Under the pieces are notes generated by a model. The model saw nothing but the letters and a program-made list of their open reading frames with translations. It searched no databases and was not told the DNA's origin. A stretch of 55,545 nt of DNA. Source: an uncultured Bacilli bacterium. Its GTDB lineage: Bacteria > Bacillota_I > Bacilli_A > RF39 > UBA660. Positions 23,064-31,924 of this stretch are shown piece by piece. Position 1 is the stretch's first letter, and each line of letters starts with the position of its first letter. The translations under genes and the position numbers were made by a program. The stretch is taken from positions 1-55,545 of the forward strand of contig CAKOOK010000007.1 of the NCBI GenBank assembly GCA_934098515.1, read 5' to 3'.

Positions 23064-24545
23064 ATGGAAGAATTTAATAAATATATAAAAACACTTACTA
23101 AAGAAGAACAAACCTTATTAAAAGATTTTTTTGCTTCATTTGATGAGCACTGTTTATTAAATAAAAAGAATAAAGCGGTACTTAGAGATGACTTTGAAAA
23201 AGCAATTCTTTATTACCATAAAAAAGGTATCAATTTAAAAAAGACGTTGTCTTATCTAGATACAAAAAACTTAGGTGGCTTTTACGCAAGACCTCCTGTA
23301 TTGTGGTTTCCTTTAGATGATGCTGCTAAAATATACCCATTATCAATGGCTCACGATAGAATGGCTATCTTTAGATTATCCGTTTATTTAAAAGAAAATA
23401 TCGTACCAGAAATCCTACAAATGGCCTTAAACTTTACTATTAAAAGATTTCCTACATTTGCAACTACTTTAAAAAAAGGTTTCTTCTGGCATTATTTAGA
23501 TACAACAAAAAGAAGATTTAAAGTAGAAGAAGAGTGCGATATTCCATCTCAGCCAATTAAAGTATCAGTAAGTGGCTCTCAATCCTTTAGAGTAAAATAC
23601 TATCAAAATAGAATTAGTATTGAGTTCTTTCATGTTCTTACTGATGGAACTGGAGGCATAGCATTGTTAACATCACTAACAGCAGAATACCTAAAACTTC
23701 TTGGCACGAGTATACCTAAAAGTGACCTGGTACTTAATATAAATGATGAGCCTTCGAAAGAAGAATATGAAAATGCTTTTAAAAACGTACCAAACGCTCT
23801 TAGCACCTCAGGCTTCATAGATAAAATGGCAGTGCAGATGGATGGCAAATTATCTAAAGTTAGACCTTGTAAAATAATTCATTTTAAAATGGATACTAAT
23901 AAATTAAAAGCGGCCTCCCAAAAATATAATACAACAATAACCTCATACTTACTTGCTCTTATGTTTATTGCGGAAAAAAGTGCAACTGATAAACTAAATG
24001 GTGATATAAGTATTCAAGTTCCAGTAAATATGCGTAAATACTATCCAACAAAAACTCTTCGTAACTTCTCAATGTACTGTGGTATTAGATTAGAAATAGA
24101 TAAAATAACAAATATAGAAGATATAATTGACAAAATAACTAAGCAATTAGATGTGAAAGCATCAAAAGAAGAGATGACTAAAATGGTTACATTAACAAAG
24201 AAAATGACTAGTATGCTTAAATATATACCTCTATTAATTAAAGCCCCTATAGCTAAAATAGTTTATGGTTTTCTTGGCGACAAGATATTTTCAAATACAT
24301 TATCTAATTTAGGCGTAATAAAACTACCAGAAGAACTATCAAGTAAAATCGAAAGTATGGACTTTATTCTAGGAACAGGCATCACCAATAGAGCAGGCTG
24401 CTCAGTAGTAACCATAAACAACATAACAACATTCTCAATTAGTAAAATGACAGTTGATCCTACCTTTGAAGAAAAACTTTACGAATTATTAGAAAATAAT
24501 AATATAAGTGTAACAGTAGAAGGAAGTGGTTTATATGAAAATTAA
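23064..24545 (+). CDS. Alcohol acetyltransferase/condensation-fold acyltransferase
   Basis: The 493-residue protein carries the modified condensation-domain motif FFHVLTDGTGG (H-x3-D-G), which supplies the catalytic histidine in CoA-dependent acyltransferases of the condensation/AATase superfamily. Later NTLSNLGVIKLPEE is the matching C-terminal element. It would transfer an acyl group to an alcohol or amine; the substrate is unknown. GGTGAT lies eight bases before the ATG. The next gene overlaps it and encodes a DUF6320-like membrane protein, a pairing seen in gut Firmicutes (from memory), suggesting a shared envelope function. Confidence 0.82.
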   Translation: MEEFNKYIKTLTKEEQTLLKDFFASFDEHCLLNKKNKAVLRDDFEKAILYYHKKGINLKKTLSYLDTKNLGGFYARPPVLWFPLDDAAKIYPLSMAHDRMAIFRLSVYLKENIVPEILQMALNFTIKRFPTFATTLKKGFFWHYLDTTKRRFKVEEECDIPSQPIKVSVSGSQSFRVKYYQNRISIEFFHVLTDGTGGIALLTSLTAEYLKLLGTSIPKSDLVLNINDEPSKEEYENAFKNVPNALSTSGFIDKMAVQMDGKLSKVRPCKIIHFKMDTNKLKAASQKYNTTITSYLLALMFIAEKSATDKLNGDISIQVPVNMRKYYPTKTLRNFSMYCGIRLEIDKITNIEDIIDKITKQLDVKASKEEMTKMVTLTKKMTSMLKYIPLLIKAPIAKIVYGFLGDKIFSNTLSNLGVIKLPEELSSKIESMDFILGTGITNRAGCSVVTINNITTFSISKMTVDPTFEEKLYELLENNNISVTVEGSGLYEN

Positions 24546-25110
24546 AATAACATATCCTAAAGTATCTCCTAAAATAATCAAACATCAAAGATTAATAAAT
24601 GTTATGAAGTGGCCACTACTTATTGCAGTAGTAATTTGTCCAATTATTAATCTAATTACTGGCGGTAAAGCATGGAGTTTAGTTGTCTTAATGTCAATTT
24701 ATATGGCTTGGGACCTAGTTATATCTAGAGACTTAGTTGAATATAACAGAATAAGTCAGTTTGTTAAACTTATCACTTTAACTAGTTTACTACTTATAAC
24801 CATAGATGTTTTCTTAGCACCAGGTTGGGCCTTAGAAGCAGTACCAATTTTAATCTTTAGTGGTCTTATAGTAACATCAGTATTATTTTTTACTGATATA
24901 GAAAGACAAAAACAAAACATCTTTCCCTTCTTATTCTTAATATTATTATCTATTTTTAGTTCCATCATTGGTCTATCATTTTATCATGAAAAAGATAGCT
25001 GGCCTCTAGCAGTAATGGGGGCAGTTGCTTTATTTTTACTTATCACACTAAGTATTACCTTAAAAGAAAATATTATAAACGAACTAAAGAAAGGTTTCTC
25101 AGTAAAATAA
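24535..25110 (+). CDS. DUF6320-like integral membrane protein
   Basis: The ~191-residue protein has about five or six membrane helices and starts with KITYPKVSPKIIKHQRLIN. I take ATG 24535 with AAGGAAG upstream; it overlaps the acyltransferase by 11 bases. The pairing suggests that it presents or transports the acyltransferase substrate or product (inference). The zinc-ribbon start seen in some relatives is absent. Confidence 0.78.
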   Translation: MKIKITYPKVSPKIIKHQRLINVMKWPLLIAVVICPIINLITGGKAWSLVVLMSIYMAWDLVISRDLVEYNRISQFVKLITLTSLLLITIDVFLAPGWALEAVPILIFSGLIVTSVLFFTDIERQKQNIFPFLFLILLSIFSSIIGLSFYHEKDSWPLAVMGAVALFLLITLSITLKENIINELKKGFSVK

Positions 25111-25114
25111 ATAT

Positions 25115-25516
25115 ATGAAGTATATAAAAAAAGTATTAATAATATTATTTATAATTATCATAATTATTGGAGCTATATTTCTAGTAAATGCATATAGCAA
25201 AGACTCAAAACAAAAAAGATATACTGAAATAAAAGAGGACATAAATACTGAATTAGAAAGATACATGTATGTTATTGCACCAAAATGTAACACTGATGAA
25301 GGCACGCCTTTAATAACTCATAAAGATTTAGTATATAATGGTGGTATGGACAAAGAAAAATTTCTAGACATAGATAACAAATCATATTGTAAAGCCTATA
25401 TTATTCCAAAGTGTAACGAAAATCATATATGGTCGTGGGATATAAAACTAAGTTGCAAAGATTATGAAGACGAAGGATATATTGACTGGGATGAAGCATT
25501 TCCTCCCAAAGCTTAA
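25115..25516 (+). CDS. Small anchored protein with four cysteines
   Basis: The 133-residue protein has a membrane helix (6-25), then an extracellular acidic part with four Cys residues that could form disulphides, and ends in an acidic tail with SWDIKLSCKD. No family recognised. The ribosome-binding site is weak, four bases after the previous stop, so it probably relies on coupling. Confidence 0.65.
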   Translation: MKYIKKVLIILFIIIIIIGAIFLVNAYSKDSKQKRYTEIKEDINTELERYMYVIAPKCNTDEGTPLITHKDLVYNGGMDKEKFLDIDNKSYCKAYIIPKCNENHIWSWDIKLSCKDYEDEGYIDWDEAFPPKA

Positions 25517-25581
25517 AACTTTATCTTATAAATTTACACTAAAAATATACATAATATAATATCTTTAATAAAGGAGTTCTT

Positions 25582-26316
25582 ATGAAAAAGAAAAAAATAA
25601 TCATTATCACAAGCATCCTTCTTATAATTATACTTGCTGGCTTAATCACAAGCTTTATTGATGGAGGAAGAATAAGCACAGGTCATGAACCTAAATGTAC
25701 AATAAAAATAACTAGCAAAGATGGAAGAAAAGTTACATACTTTGGCCTAGGTTATAAAGTAGTTAGATACATAAGCGTATCACCTAATGAGCCATATAAA
25801 AATAATAGAGGTACTAAAATGGGTAGTTGGTTTATGAAATATGAACTAACCGATTCAATAAACAATATAGATGACTTCTATAAAACAACTTTAACTCAAT
25901 ATAACGATATTAGAGACCTAAGCAAAGATTATAGTATTTCTGATGCTAGGAAGGATAATTGTTATGTTACTGGATCATCTATAAATGATAAACTATTTTC
26001 TGGTTTCACTAGTAAATATAATAAGAAAAGAGATGCTTTTGTTAGAGTAGTTCAAAATACAACAGAAGGAGATATCATAATAACAGATGTTTTATATGAT
26101 TCTAAAAACAATAAAATTCATATTGTAACAGATAATACAAGAGATAAATACTCTTCAAAAAAAGATAGAACTATTAAGTATCAGTCTTATGAAAAAATCA
26201 GTGTATGGTTTCATAATAGTGCTAGATACTGGGTAGCATATAATGGAACACTCCCAGAAGAAAACATAAATGAAGCAGATAATGAAAACTTCTTTATCAT
26301 AACAGCGTTAGACTAA
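25582..26316 (+). CDS. Anchored protein with DUF4362-like domain
   Basis: The 244-residue protein has a membrane helix (6-24), a Cys/His-containing middle, and a C-terminal part with AFVRVVQNTTEGDIIITDVLYD and VTDNTRDKYSS, the pattern of DUF4362. Members are exported Firmicute proteins of unknown role. AAGGAG precedes the ATG, with TATAAT (25555) close upstream. Confidence 0.72.
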   Translation: MKKKKIIIITSILLIIILAGLITSFIDGGRISTGHEPKCTIKITSKDGRKVTYFGLGYKVVRYISVSPNEPYKNNRGTKMGSWFMKYELTDSINNIDDFYKTTLTQYNDIRDLSKDYSISDARKDNCYVTGSSINDKLFSGFTSKYNKKRDAFVRVVQNTTEGDIIITDVLYDSKNNKIHIVTDNTRDKYSSKKDRTIKYQSYEKISVWFHNSARYWVAYNGTLPEENINEADNENFFIITALD

Positions 26317-26689
26317 ATAAATTTATTACCCAGTAGTACTATAACCAAACACATGTCAAACATTTTTTAAAAAATAGATCGCAAATCATATAAAAATAAT
26401 ATGCAAGAGTTATGTAAAAAGTAAATGTAAAAGCCAATTTATATTGAAATAGATAACATGCATCTAGACACCAGAAACATGATTATATATAAGTTAAATT
26501 ATGATAAATAAATTGGAGATACATACATAACTTCTCTAGATAATGCGGATACTACTAATAGTATTATTGATTTAAATGGTTAAAAATTATATTTTAATAG
26601 TAAAAGTATTATTTAGACAGATTTAACAATTTTGTATATTTACTTTATGCTTAATATAACTTAAAATTAAAGTAGAAAGGAGCAGTCTT
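26317..26689 (+). other. Gene-poor gap with possible coding remnants
   Basis: No intact frame, RNA gene or strong hairpin is seen in these 373 bases. A stretch near 26515-26583 reads as a short protein-like piece (GDTYITSLDNADTTNS) before a stop, which may be a decayed gene. The last ~60 bases hold the promoter of the next gene. Confidence 0.4.
26632..26660 (+). promoter_or_regulatory. Promoter of the DUF308 protein gene
   Basis: TTGTAT (26632-26637), 17-base spacer, TATAAC (26655-26660); GAAAGGAG follows before the ATG. Confidence 0.55.
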
Positions 26690-27241
26690 ATGTTAAGTAA
26701 AATAAATAAATTTTTATATTCTTCAATTGCTTTATCAATATTAATGTTTGTAATAGGTATTATCTTTATTATTGAACCAGAAGCATCATTTAACACCATT
26801 ACATATATCTTAGCAATTGTCCTTATTATAAATGGTATTTATTTCTTATTTGAGAAAGAAACTAGTATTTTCTTTACCGGTTTTATTACTTTTGGAGTAA
26901 TTGAAATCTTATTAGGAGTAGTAATGTTTTTAAACCCTGATATCGTTAAAACATTATTCCCAATAGTAACTGGCATCATCATGATTAGTAAAAGTGCGAT
27001 TGATTTAAGATTCTCATTCTTACTTAATAAAAATGGTTACAGCAACTGGCTTGGCCTAGCAATATGTGCAGTTATATCTATTGCTTGCGGACTAATAATT
27101 ATTTTCTATCCAAGTATTGGAACAGTAGCACTAACTACATATCTAGGTATTCTTATTACTGTCTATAGTGTATCTAATATTATAGATACTATTATGTTTA
27201 AGAAGAATATCAATGAGATAGCAAAACTACTAGATAAATAG
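26690..27241 (+). CDS. DUF308/HdeD-family membrane protein
   Basis: The 183-residue protein is almost wholly hydrophobic, with six membrane helices arranged as repeated hairpins, and has the HdeD-like elements FVIGIIFIIEPEAS, GVVMFLNPD and IIIFYPSIG. In Escherichia coli HdeD is linked to acid stress, but the family role is generally unknown. It has its own promoter and a compact terminator. Confidence 0.82.
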   Translation: MLSKINKFLYSSIALSILMFVIGIIFIIEPEASFNTITYILAIVLIINGIYFLFEKETSIFFTGFITFGVIEILLGVVMFLNPDIVKTLFPIVTGIIMISKSAIDLRFSFLLNKNGYSNWLGLAICAVISIACGLIIIFYPSIGTVALTTYLGILITVYSVSNIIDTIMFKKNINEIAKLLDK

Positions 27242-27256
27242 CCTTCGGGCTTTTTC
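27240..27256 (+). terminator. UUCG-tetraloop terminator
   Basis: AGCC-TTCG-GGCT followed by T5; short stem but with the very stable TTCG loop. Confidence 0.75.
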
Positions 27257-27267
27257 TTTTACCCAAC

Positions 27268-27296
27268 TTGACAAACATATGTTTTTCTGCTAATAT
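27268..27296 (+). promoter_or_regulatory. Promoter of the Fic gene
   Basis: TTGACA (27268-27273), 17-base spacer, TAATAT (27291-27296), followed by GAGGGGA before the ATG. Confidence 0.7.
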
Positions 27297-27319
27297 AATC
27301 ACTCAAAAGAGGGGATATT

Positions 27320-28441
27320 ATGAAAAAAGTAGAGGGCTTTGAATTTAATGATAATTTTTTCAATTCATATATGAAAACAATATTTGGTGAAGCATTCGCT
27401 TATACGAGTTCCGCATTAGAAGAAGCATTTAGAGCAAAAAGTGATGCAGAATTTGAACTAAAAAAGTTTGTTTCATCAGAAAATACATATTATGCAACCT
27501 ATTTAGAACAAAATTCAAGAGATTTATACCTTGATAGATTAAATGATGTTTTAAGTTATTTAAAATATATAGGTGTTCCTGAAAAAGGAATTCTTATAGA
27601 TGAATCCTTGGATATCTATTCACCATGTATTGCAGATTTTATACCTTATGCAAAAGGTGCCGTTAGACCATATAGAAATAAAAGTGAATTAGAAAATGCA
27701 AAAAGAGAAGGAAAAGTACTTAATTTACCATACGTTTCTGAAACTTTAATAGATAAAGCAAACGAACTATGTACATTAATCAGCAATATGAAACAAGCTG
27801 ATTTGAAAGCAAAATCAACTAAAAAAGGTTTCTTAACAGCCTTTGACTATGCCTTACTTCTAGATGATATTTCTGTAAAAGATATCATTAGAATAGATAG
27901 TATGGTTAATTATAGTGAAGGAATTACCGAAGGATATAAAAAAGTAGATAACTGTATATTTGGTGCAACATTTGAAACATGTCCAAAAGAACTAGTCCCA
28001 GTTAAAATGCAAGAACTTGTTCATAAATATAATACAGAATGGGCCCTAGATATTCCGGCATTTGACTTTGAAATGGACTTCGATACACCAGAAGAAAAAG
28101 AACAAGCAAAAGAAACTTATATAAGAGCTTTCTATGAAAGAGAAGCAAAGTTCCATATAGAATTTGAAAGAATACACCCGTTTGAAGATGGTAATGGTAG
28201 AACAGGAAGAATTATTACTAACGCACACTTACTTCACAATAATTTAGCCCCAATTATTATTACTTCTTCTATGAAAAATATTTATTTAAATTGCATAAGT
28301 AATAGAGATTATCAAACATTAGGCAACCTATTTAGAATGCTTGCTAGTGTAACAACGTCTCAGCTTATTGCATATTACAGAAAAGTTAAAGGAATTAGTC
28401 CAGATGATATCGGTGAAAAAAGAGGCAAACCTAATAAGTAG
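27320..28441 (+). CDS. Fic family protein
   Basis: The 373-residue protein has the complete Fic signature HPFEDGNGRTGR (286-297) with the catalytic His286, so it should transfer AMP or another nucleotide group to a protein target. The N-terminal ~200 residues are helical. I could not find a convincing inhibitory (S/T)xxxE(G/N) motif; the nearest is TSSALEEAF around residues 29-37, which lacks the final G/N. The gene stands alone with its own promoter and terminator, without a visible small antitoxin gene. Role may be a regulator or a toxin; the sequence does not decide. Confidence 0.9.
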   Translation: MKKVEGFEFNDNFFNSYMKTIFGEAFAYTSSALEEAFRAKSDAEFELKKFVSSENTYYATYLEQNSRDLYLDRLNDVLSYLKYIGVPEKGILIDESLDIYSPCIADFIPYAKGAVRPYRNKSELENAKREGKVLNLPYVSETLIDKANELCTLISNMKQADLKAKSTKKGFLTAFDYALLLDDISVKDIIRIDSMVNYSEGITEGYKKVDNCIFGATFETCPKELVPVKMQELVHKYNTEWALDIPAFDFEMDFDTPEEKEQAKETYIRAFYEREAKFHIEFERIHPFEDGNGRTGRIITNAHLLHNNLAPIIITSSMKNIYLNCISNRDYQTLGNLFRMLASVTTSQLIAYYRKVKGISPDDIGEKRGKPNK

Positions 28442-28453
28442 AGCCTCTTTTTT
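28417..28453 (+). terminator. Terminator over the Fic stop codon
   Basis: AGAGGC (28421-28426, extended by A residues) pairs with GCCTCT (28443-28448), then T run; the stop codon is in the loop. Confidence 0.8.
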
Positions 28454-28454
28454 C

Positions 28455-28483
28455 TTGCCATAAGGATGTGTTAATGCTAGAAT
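28455..28483 (+). promoter_or_regulatory. Promoter of the HD-domain gene
   Basis: TTGCCA (28455-28460), 17-base spacer, TAGAAT (28478-28483) with extended TGC. The leader would start at GAGGTAATT, nine bases before the ATG. Confidence 0.75.
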
Positions 28484-28499
28484 ATTTTGTGAGGTAATT

Positions 28500-29081
28500 A
28501 TGAATAGAGAAGAAATATTTAAAAAAGAAATAAATTATATTAACGATGAAAATTTAAAACAAGCACTAGTCTATTATATTAATAATATTCCAGAATATAT
28601 CCTGCATGAGGGAGCATCTAGTACAGGTAAATATCATCCAGACTATGCTACTGGTGATGGTGGTCTTTTAAGACATTTAAAAGCATCAGTAAGAATTGGT
28701 AAAGAGCTACTAGATAACCCTTTAATAGGTAATAAATATACAAAGCACCAAGAAGATATGATGTTATTTGGTTTGCTTATCCATGATGGGTTAAAAAGAG
28801 GCTTAACAGAAGAAAAATATACCCGTTTTGATCATCCTATTTTAATGGCAAACTTTGTTCTAGAACATCAAAAAGAAGCAGGGCTAAACGAAGAAGATGC
28901 TTTATTTATCAGTGAAGTAATTAAAACTCACATGGGTCCATATACAAGAGATTATAATGGAGATGAAATCCTAGAAACACCTAAAACTAAATACCAAAGT
29001 TTCGTTCACATGTGTGACTATTTAGCAAGCCGTAAATTTTTAGAAATAAGATTTGATGAAAATAACAACATCATCTTCTAG
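28500..29081 (+). CDS. HD-domain hydrolase
   Basis: The 193-residue protein has the ordered metal-binding residues of an HD hydrolase: H in LLRHLKASV, the HD pair in LLIHDGLKRG, H in RFDHPILMA, H in IKTHMGPY and a final D in HMCDYLASRK. It would hydrolyse a phosphate ester or a nucleotide; the substrate is unknown. Single-gene unit with a very short predicted leader. Confidence 0.85.
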   Translation: MNREEIFKKEINYINDENLKQALVYYINNIPEYILHEGASSTGKYHPDYATGDGGLLRHLKASVRIGKELLDNPLIGNKYTKHQEDMMLFGLLIHDGLKRGLTEEKYTRFDHPILMANFVLEHQKEAGLNEEDALFISEVIKTHMGPYTRDYNGDEILETPKTKYQSFVHMCDYLASRKFLEIRFDENNNIIF

Positions 29082-29098
29082 TTTTTCAGCATAAACAC

Positions 29099-29127
29099 TT
29101 GCATAGAAGCATATTTTTTGATAATAT
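29099..29127 (+). promoter_or_regulatory. Promoter of rpsB-tsf
   Basis: TTGCAT (29099-29104), 17-base spacer, TAATAT (29122-29127). The start would be near 29134, giving a ~107-base leader, unusually long for this window. Confidence 0.65.
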
Positions 29128-29133
29128 ATTCTT

Positions 29134-29240
29134 GGTTTTAATACCATTATGTACATAAACTGATTAAATCGCCTAGTGGCCAAAGGTTGGTAGTTTAAGA
29201 AGATGTTTATGGGTAATTAACGAAAGGAAAGTGATTTTAT
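29134..29240 (+). promoter_or_regulatory. rpsB mRNA leader, possible S2 autoregulatory element
   Basis: This untranslated leader contains GC-richer blocks (GCCTAGTGGCC, AAAGGTTGG) that could fold. rpsB leaders in Firmicutes often carry an S2-binding structure; a match to that element is not shown here. Confidence 0.35.
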
Positions 29241-30173
29241 ATGGCTGTTGTTTCTATGAGTTATTTATTAGAAGCAGGTGTTCATTTCGGACATCAAACA
29301 AAAAGATGGAATCCTAAAATGAAGGAATACATCTTTACATCAAGAGATGATATTTATATTATCGATCTTGAAAAGACTGCAGCATGCATTGAAAGTGCTT
29401 ACGCAGAAATTAAAAAGATTGCAGAAAACGGAGGAAATTTCTTATTTGTTGGAACTAAAAAACAAGCAAATGAAGCTGCTAAAGAAGAAGCTACAAGAAG
29501 TAACTCTTACTATGTAATCGAAAGATGGTTAGGTGGAACATTAACTAACTTCAGAACTATCAGAAAGAGAATTAAACGTCTAGAAGAAATTGAAAAAATG
29601 GAAGCAGACGGATTATTTGAAGTTTTACCTAAAAAAGAAGTTATCGGATTAAAGAAAGAATATGATAAACTAAATAAAGCTTTATGTGGTATTCGTAACA
29701 TGGAAAAATTACCAGATGCTTTAATTATCGTTGATCCTAAGAAGGAAATTAACGCTATTCATGAAGCACGTAAATTAAACATCCCTGTATTTGGATTAGT
29801 TGATACTAACTGTGATCCAGATGATGTTGATTTTGTAATTCCTGGTAATGATGATGCTGTAAGAAGTGTAAAAGTTGTTTTAGGCGTACTAAACAATGCT
29901 ATTTGTGAAGCAAGAGGCTTAGAAATGGTTGACTATGTTACTGAAGAAGATAAATCTAAGAAAAGTGAAAAACAAGTAAAGACTGTTAAAGAAGTATTTG
30001 TTGAAAGCTTAGAAGATGAAAAAACTAAAGAAGCTATAAAGGAAGAAAAAACAACTGAAGATGAAGATTTAACATTAAAAACTTTAGCTGAACTTAAACA
30101 AGTAGCTAAGAAAAAAGGTGTTAAAGGATACTCTTCAATGAAAAAAGAAGAATTATTACAAGCATTAAAATAG
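29241..30173 (+). CDS. rpsB: 30S ribosomal protein S2 with C-terminal SAP/Rho_N-like extension
   Basis: Residues 1-230 are a normal S2 (LLEAGVHFGHQTKRWNPKM, FVGTKKQA, ERWLGGTLTNF, PDALIIVDP, GLVDTNCDPDDVDFVIPGNDDA). The usual length is about 250, but this protein has 310 residues: a charged linker (about 231-272) and a last ~38-residue module LTLKTLAELKQVAKKKGVKGYS...KKEELLQAL. That module has the helix-extended-loop-helix pattern of SAP/Rho N-terminal nucleic-acid-binding domains. AAAGGAAAGTGAT precedes the ATG. Followed by tsf 15 bases later, the classic pair. Confidence 0.96.
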   Translation: MAVVSMSYLLEAGVHFGHQTKRWNPKMKEYIFTSRDDIYIIDLEKTAACIESAYAEIKKIAENGGNFLFVGTKKQANEAAKEEATRSNSYYVIERWLGGTLTNFRTIRKRIKRLEEIEKMEADGLFEVLPKKEVIGLKKEYDKLNKALCGIRNMEKLPDALIIVDPKKEINAIHEARKLNIPVFGLVDTNCDPDDVDFVIPGNDDAVRSVKVVLGVLNNAICEARGLEMVDYVTEEDKSKKSEKQVKTVKEVFVESLEDEKTKEAIKEEKTTEDEDLTLKTLAELKQVAKKKGVKGYSSMKKEELLQALK

Positions 30174-30188
30174 TTTAGGAGGATAAAT

Positions 30189-31058
30189 ATGATAGATGCT
30201 AAAAGCGTTGCTGAATTAAGAAGCAAAACTGGTGCAGGTATGATGGACTGCAAAAAGGCTTTAACTGAGTCTAATGGTGATTTAGAAAAAGCTATTGATT
30301 ATTTAAGAGAAAAAGGTATTGCTAAAGCTGCTAAAAAAGAAAGCAGAATTGCTGCTGAAGGTTTAGCTAATATCTTTACATCAGAAAATAAAGCTGTAAT
30401 TTTAGAGGTTAACTCTGAAACTGACTTTGTTAGTAAGAATGCAGAATTTACTGATATGATTAAAGAAATTGGTGAAGCAGTTTTAAAATCAGATGCTAAG
30501 ACTCTAGAAGAAGCGCTACTTCTTCCATCAAGTGAAGGAACTATTGCCGATTTAATTGTTGCTAAAACTAGTAAAATTGGTGAAAAGTTATCTTTAAGAA
30601 GATTAGAAGTTATTGAAAAAACTGATACTCAAAATTTTGGGGCTTACTTACATATGGGTGGTAAGATTGCTGTATTAACTCTATTAGAGGGAGCAAATAG
30701 TGACGTTGCTAAAGATGTTGCTATGCAAGCAGCTGCAATGAGACCAGAATACTTAAAAGAAGAAGACATTGATGCAGAACGCATTGAAAGAGAAAGAAAA
30801 GTATTTACTGAACAAGCTATTAATGAAGGAAAACCTGCTGATATCGCTGCTAAAATGGTTGAAGGTAGACTTAAAAAATTCTTCAAAGAAATTTGTTTAT
30901 TAGATGAACCATTCATTAAAGATGGTGACATTGATGTTAAAACTTACGTTAAAAATAATGGTGGAGAAGTTTTAAAGATGGTTCGTTATGAAGTAGGCGA
31001 AGGTATGGAACACAGAAGTGACAACTTTGCTGAAGAAGTTATGAATCAAATTAAATAA
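30189..31058 (+). CDS. tsf: Elongation factor Ts
   Basis: EF-Ts exchanges nucleotide on EF-Tu. The 289-residue protein has the N-terminal UBA-like domain with TGAGMMDCKKALTE and AIDYLREKGIAKAAKK, then SETDFVSKN and VAMQAAAMRPEYL. It is downstream of rpsB as usual, with TTAGGAGG. pyrH and frr, which commonly follow, are not here; frr is at 54167. Confidence 0.97.
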   Translation: MIDAKSVAELRSKTGAGMMDCKKALTESNGDLEKAIDYLREKGIAKAAKKESRIAAEGLANIFTSENKAVILEVNSETDFVSKNAEFTDMIKEIGEAVLKSDAKTLEEALLLPSSEGTIADLIVAKTSKIGEKLSLRRLEVIEKTDTQNFGAYLHMGGKIAVLTLLEGANSDVAKDVAMQAAAMRPEYLKEEDIDAERIERERKVFTEQAINEGKPADIAAKMVEGRLKKFFKEICLLDEPFIKDGDIDVKTYVKNNGGEVLKMVRYEVGEGMEHRSDNFAEEVMNQIK

Positions 31059-31070
31059 CCAGAGGTTTCT

Positions 31071-31763
31071 ATGAACAAAAAGGCTAAAGTAATTACAGGC
31101 GTAATTGTTGTTATCATTCTTGTTATTATGGGATATTTTATGTTCTCTAAGAAGGATGATGGACCAAGTTACACAATAACTAACGATTCTTTAAAATTTA
31201 AAGAAGAGTATGAAAGCTTAAATGGTAAAGATAATGGTAATGGTAAAAATTATCTAAGTATTGATATTAAGAGTTATAATCCAATTAGCTATTCTAGTTA
31301 TGAGGAAATCTTTAATATTTTAGATAAAGGTACTGGAGTAATCTATTTAGGTTTTCCAGAATGTCCATGGTGCCGTAATTTAGTACCAGTACTTGTTGAC
31401 TCTGCTTTAGAAGAAAAAGTTAGTCCAATATATTATTTAAATATTTCAGGTGATCGTAATACACTATCACTAACTAAAAAGGGTAAAATTAAGACTGAAA
31501 AGAAAGGCACTGAAGATTACTTAAAATTAGTAGATATTTTAAAAGATTACTTGCCTGTTTATGATGGTCTTAAAGATGACTCTATTAAGAGAATCTATTT
31601 ACCTACTGTAATTTTTGTTAAAGATGGTAAAGTTCTTGGTTTAGAAGAAACTTTAGAATCTTATAGTAAAAGAGTAGATGGTAATCCTTACTTAGAGATG
31701 AATGATTCTGAAAAAGAAGAATTATCTAATATCTTTAAGGGTTATTATGCAAAACTAAAATAA
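31071..31763 (+). CDS. Membrane-anchored thioredoxin-like protein
   Basis: The 230-residue protein has a membrane helix (7-24), an extracellular thioredoxin-like domain with FPECPWCRNLVP (Cys98, Cys101) and the cis-Pro-type stretch IYLPTVIFVKDGKV. It would act as an extracellular thiol-disulphide reductase or isomerase. It sits 12 bases after tsf with a weak AGAGG, so it may be the last gene of that operon. Partner proteins with cysteines are not obvious next to it. Confidence 0.85.
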   Translation: MNKKAKVITGVIVVIILVIMGYFMFSKKDDGPSYTITNDSLKFKEEYESLNGKDNGNGKNYLSIDIKSYNPISYSSYEEIFNILDKGTGVIYLGFPECPWCRNLVPVLVDSALEEKVSPIYYLNISGDRNTLSLTKKGKIKTEKKGTEDYLKLVDILKDYLPVYDGLKDDSIKRIYLPTVIFVKDGKVLGLEETLESYSKRVDGNPYLEMNDSEKEELSNIFKGYYAKLK

Positions 31764-31788
31764 GGCTGATTAATATCAGTCTTTTTGT
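31763..31788 (+). terminator. Terminator of the rpsB-tsf-thioredoxin unit
   Basis: An 8-bp stem AGGCTGAT/ATCAGTCT with loop TAAT followed by a T run. Confidence 0.82.
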
Positions 31789-31836
31789 TTGCCCAAAATG
31801 AAAATTTTTACTAGTGGCTCTTTTTTTTTATTCAAA

Positions 31837-31900
31837 ATTTTAAAATTTGCGTTTTTAAATATTGACAGAATTTATTTTCTCCTTTAGTATATAGTCTCGT
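31837..31900 (+). promoter_or_regulatory. Surface-module promoter, copy 1
   Basis: TTGACA (31862-31867), 17 bases, TAGTAT (31885-31890) running into TATAGT. About 23 bases across the -10 are identical to the element at 33772-33825, and upstream bases are also similar, so both are probably controlled together. Confidence 0.7.
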
Positions 31901-31924
31901 AAAAATTATTTAGGAGGGTTTTGG

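Noticed and set aside
29134..29240. tRNA gene in the rpsB leader
   Set aside because: GC-richer blocks are present but no cloverleaf or TTCRA-type arm. No tRNA or rRNA was recognised anywhere in the window.
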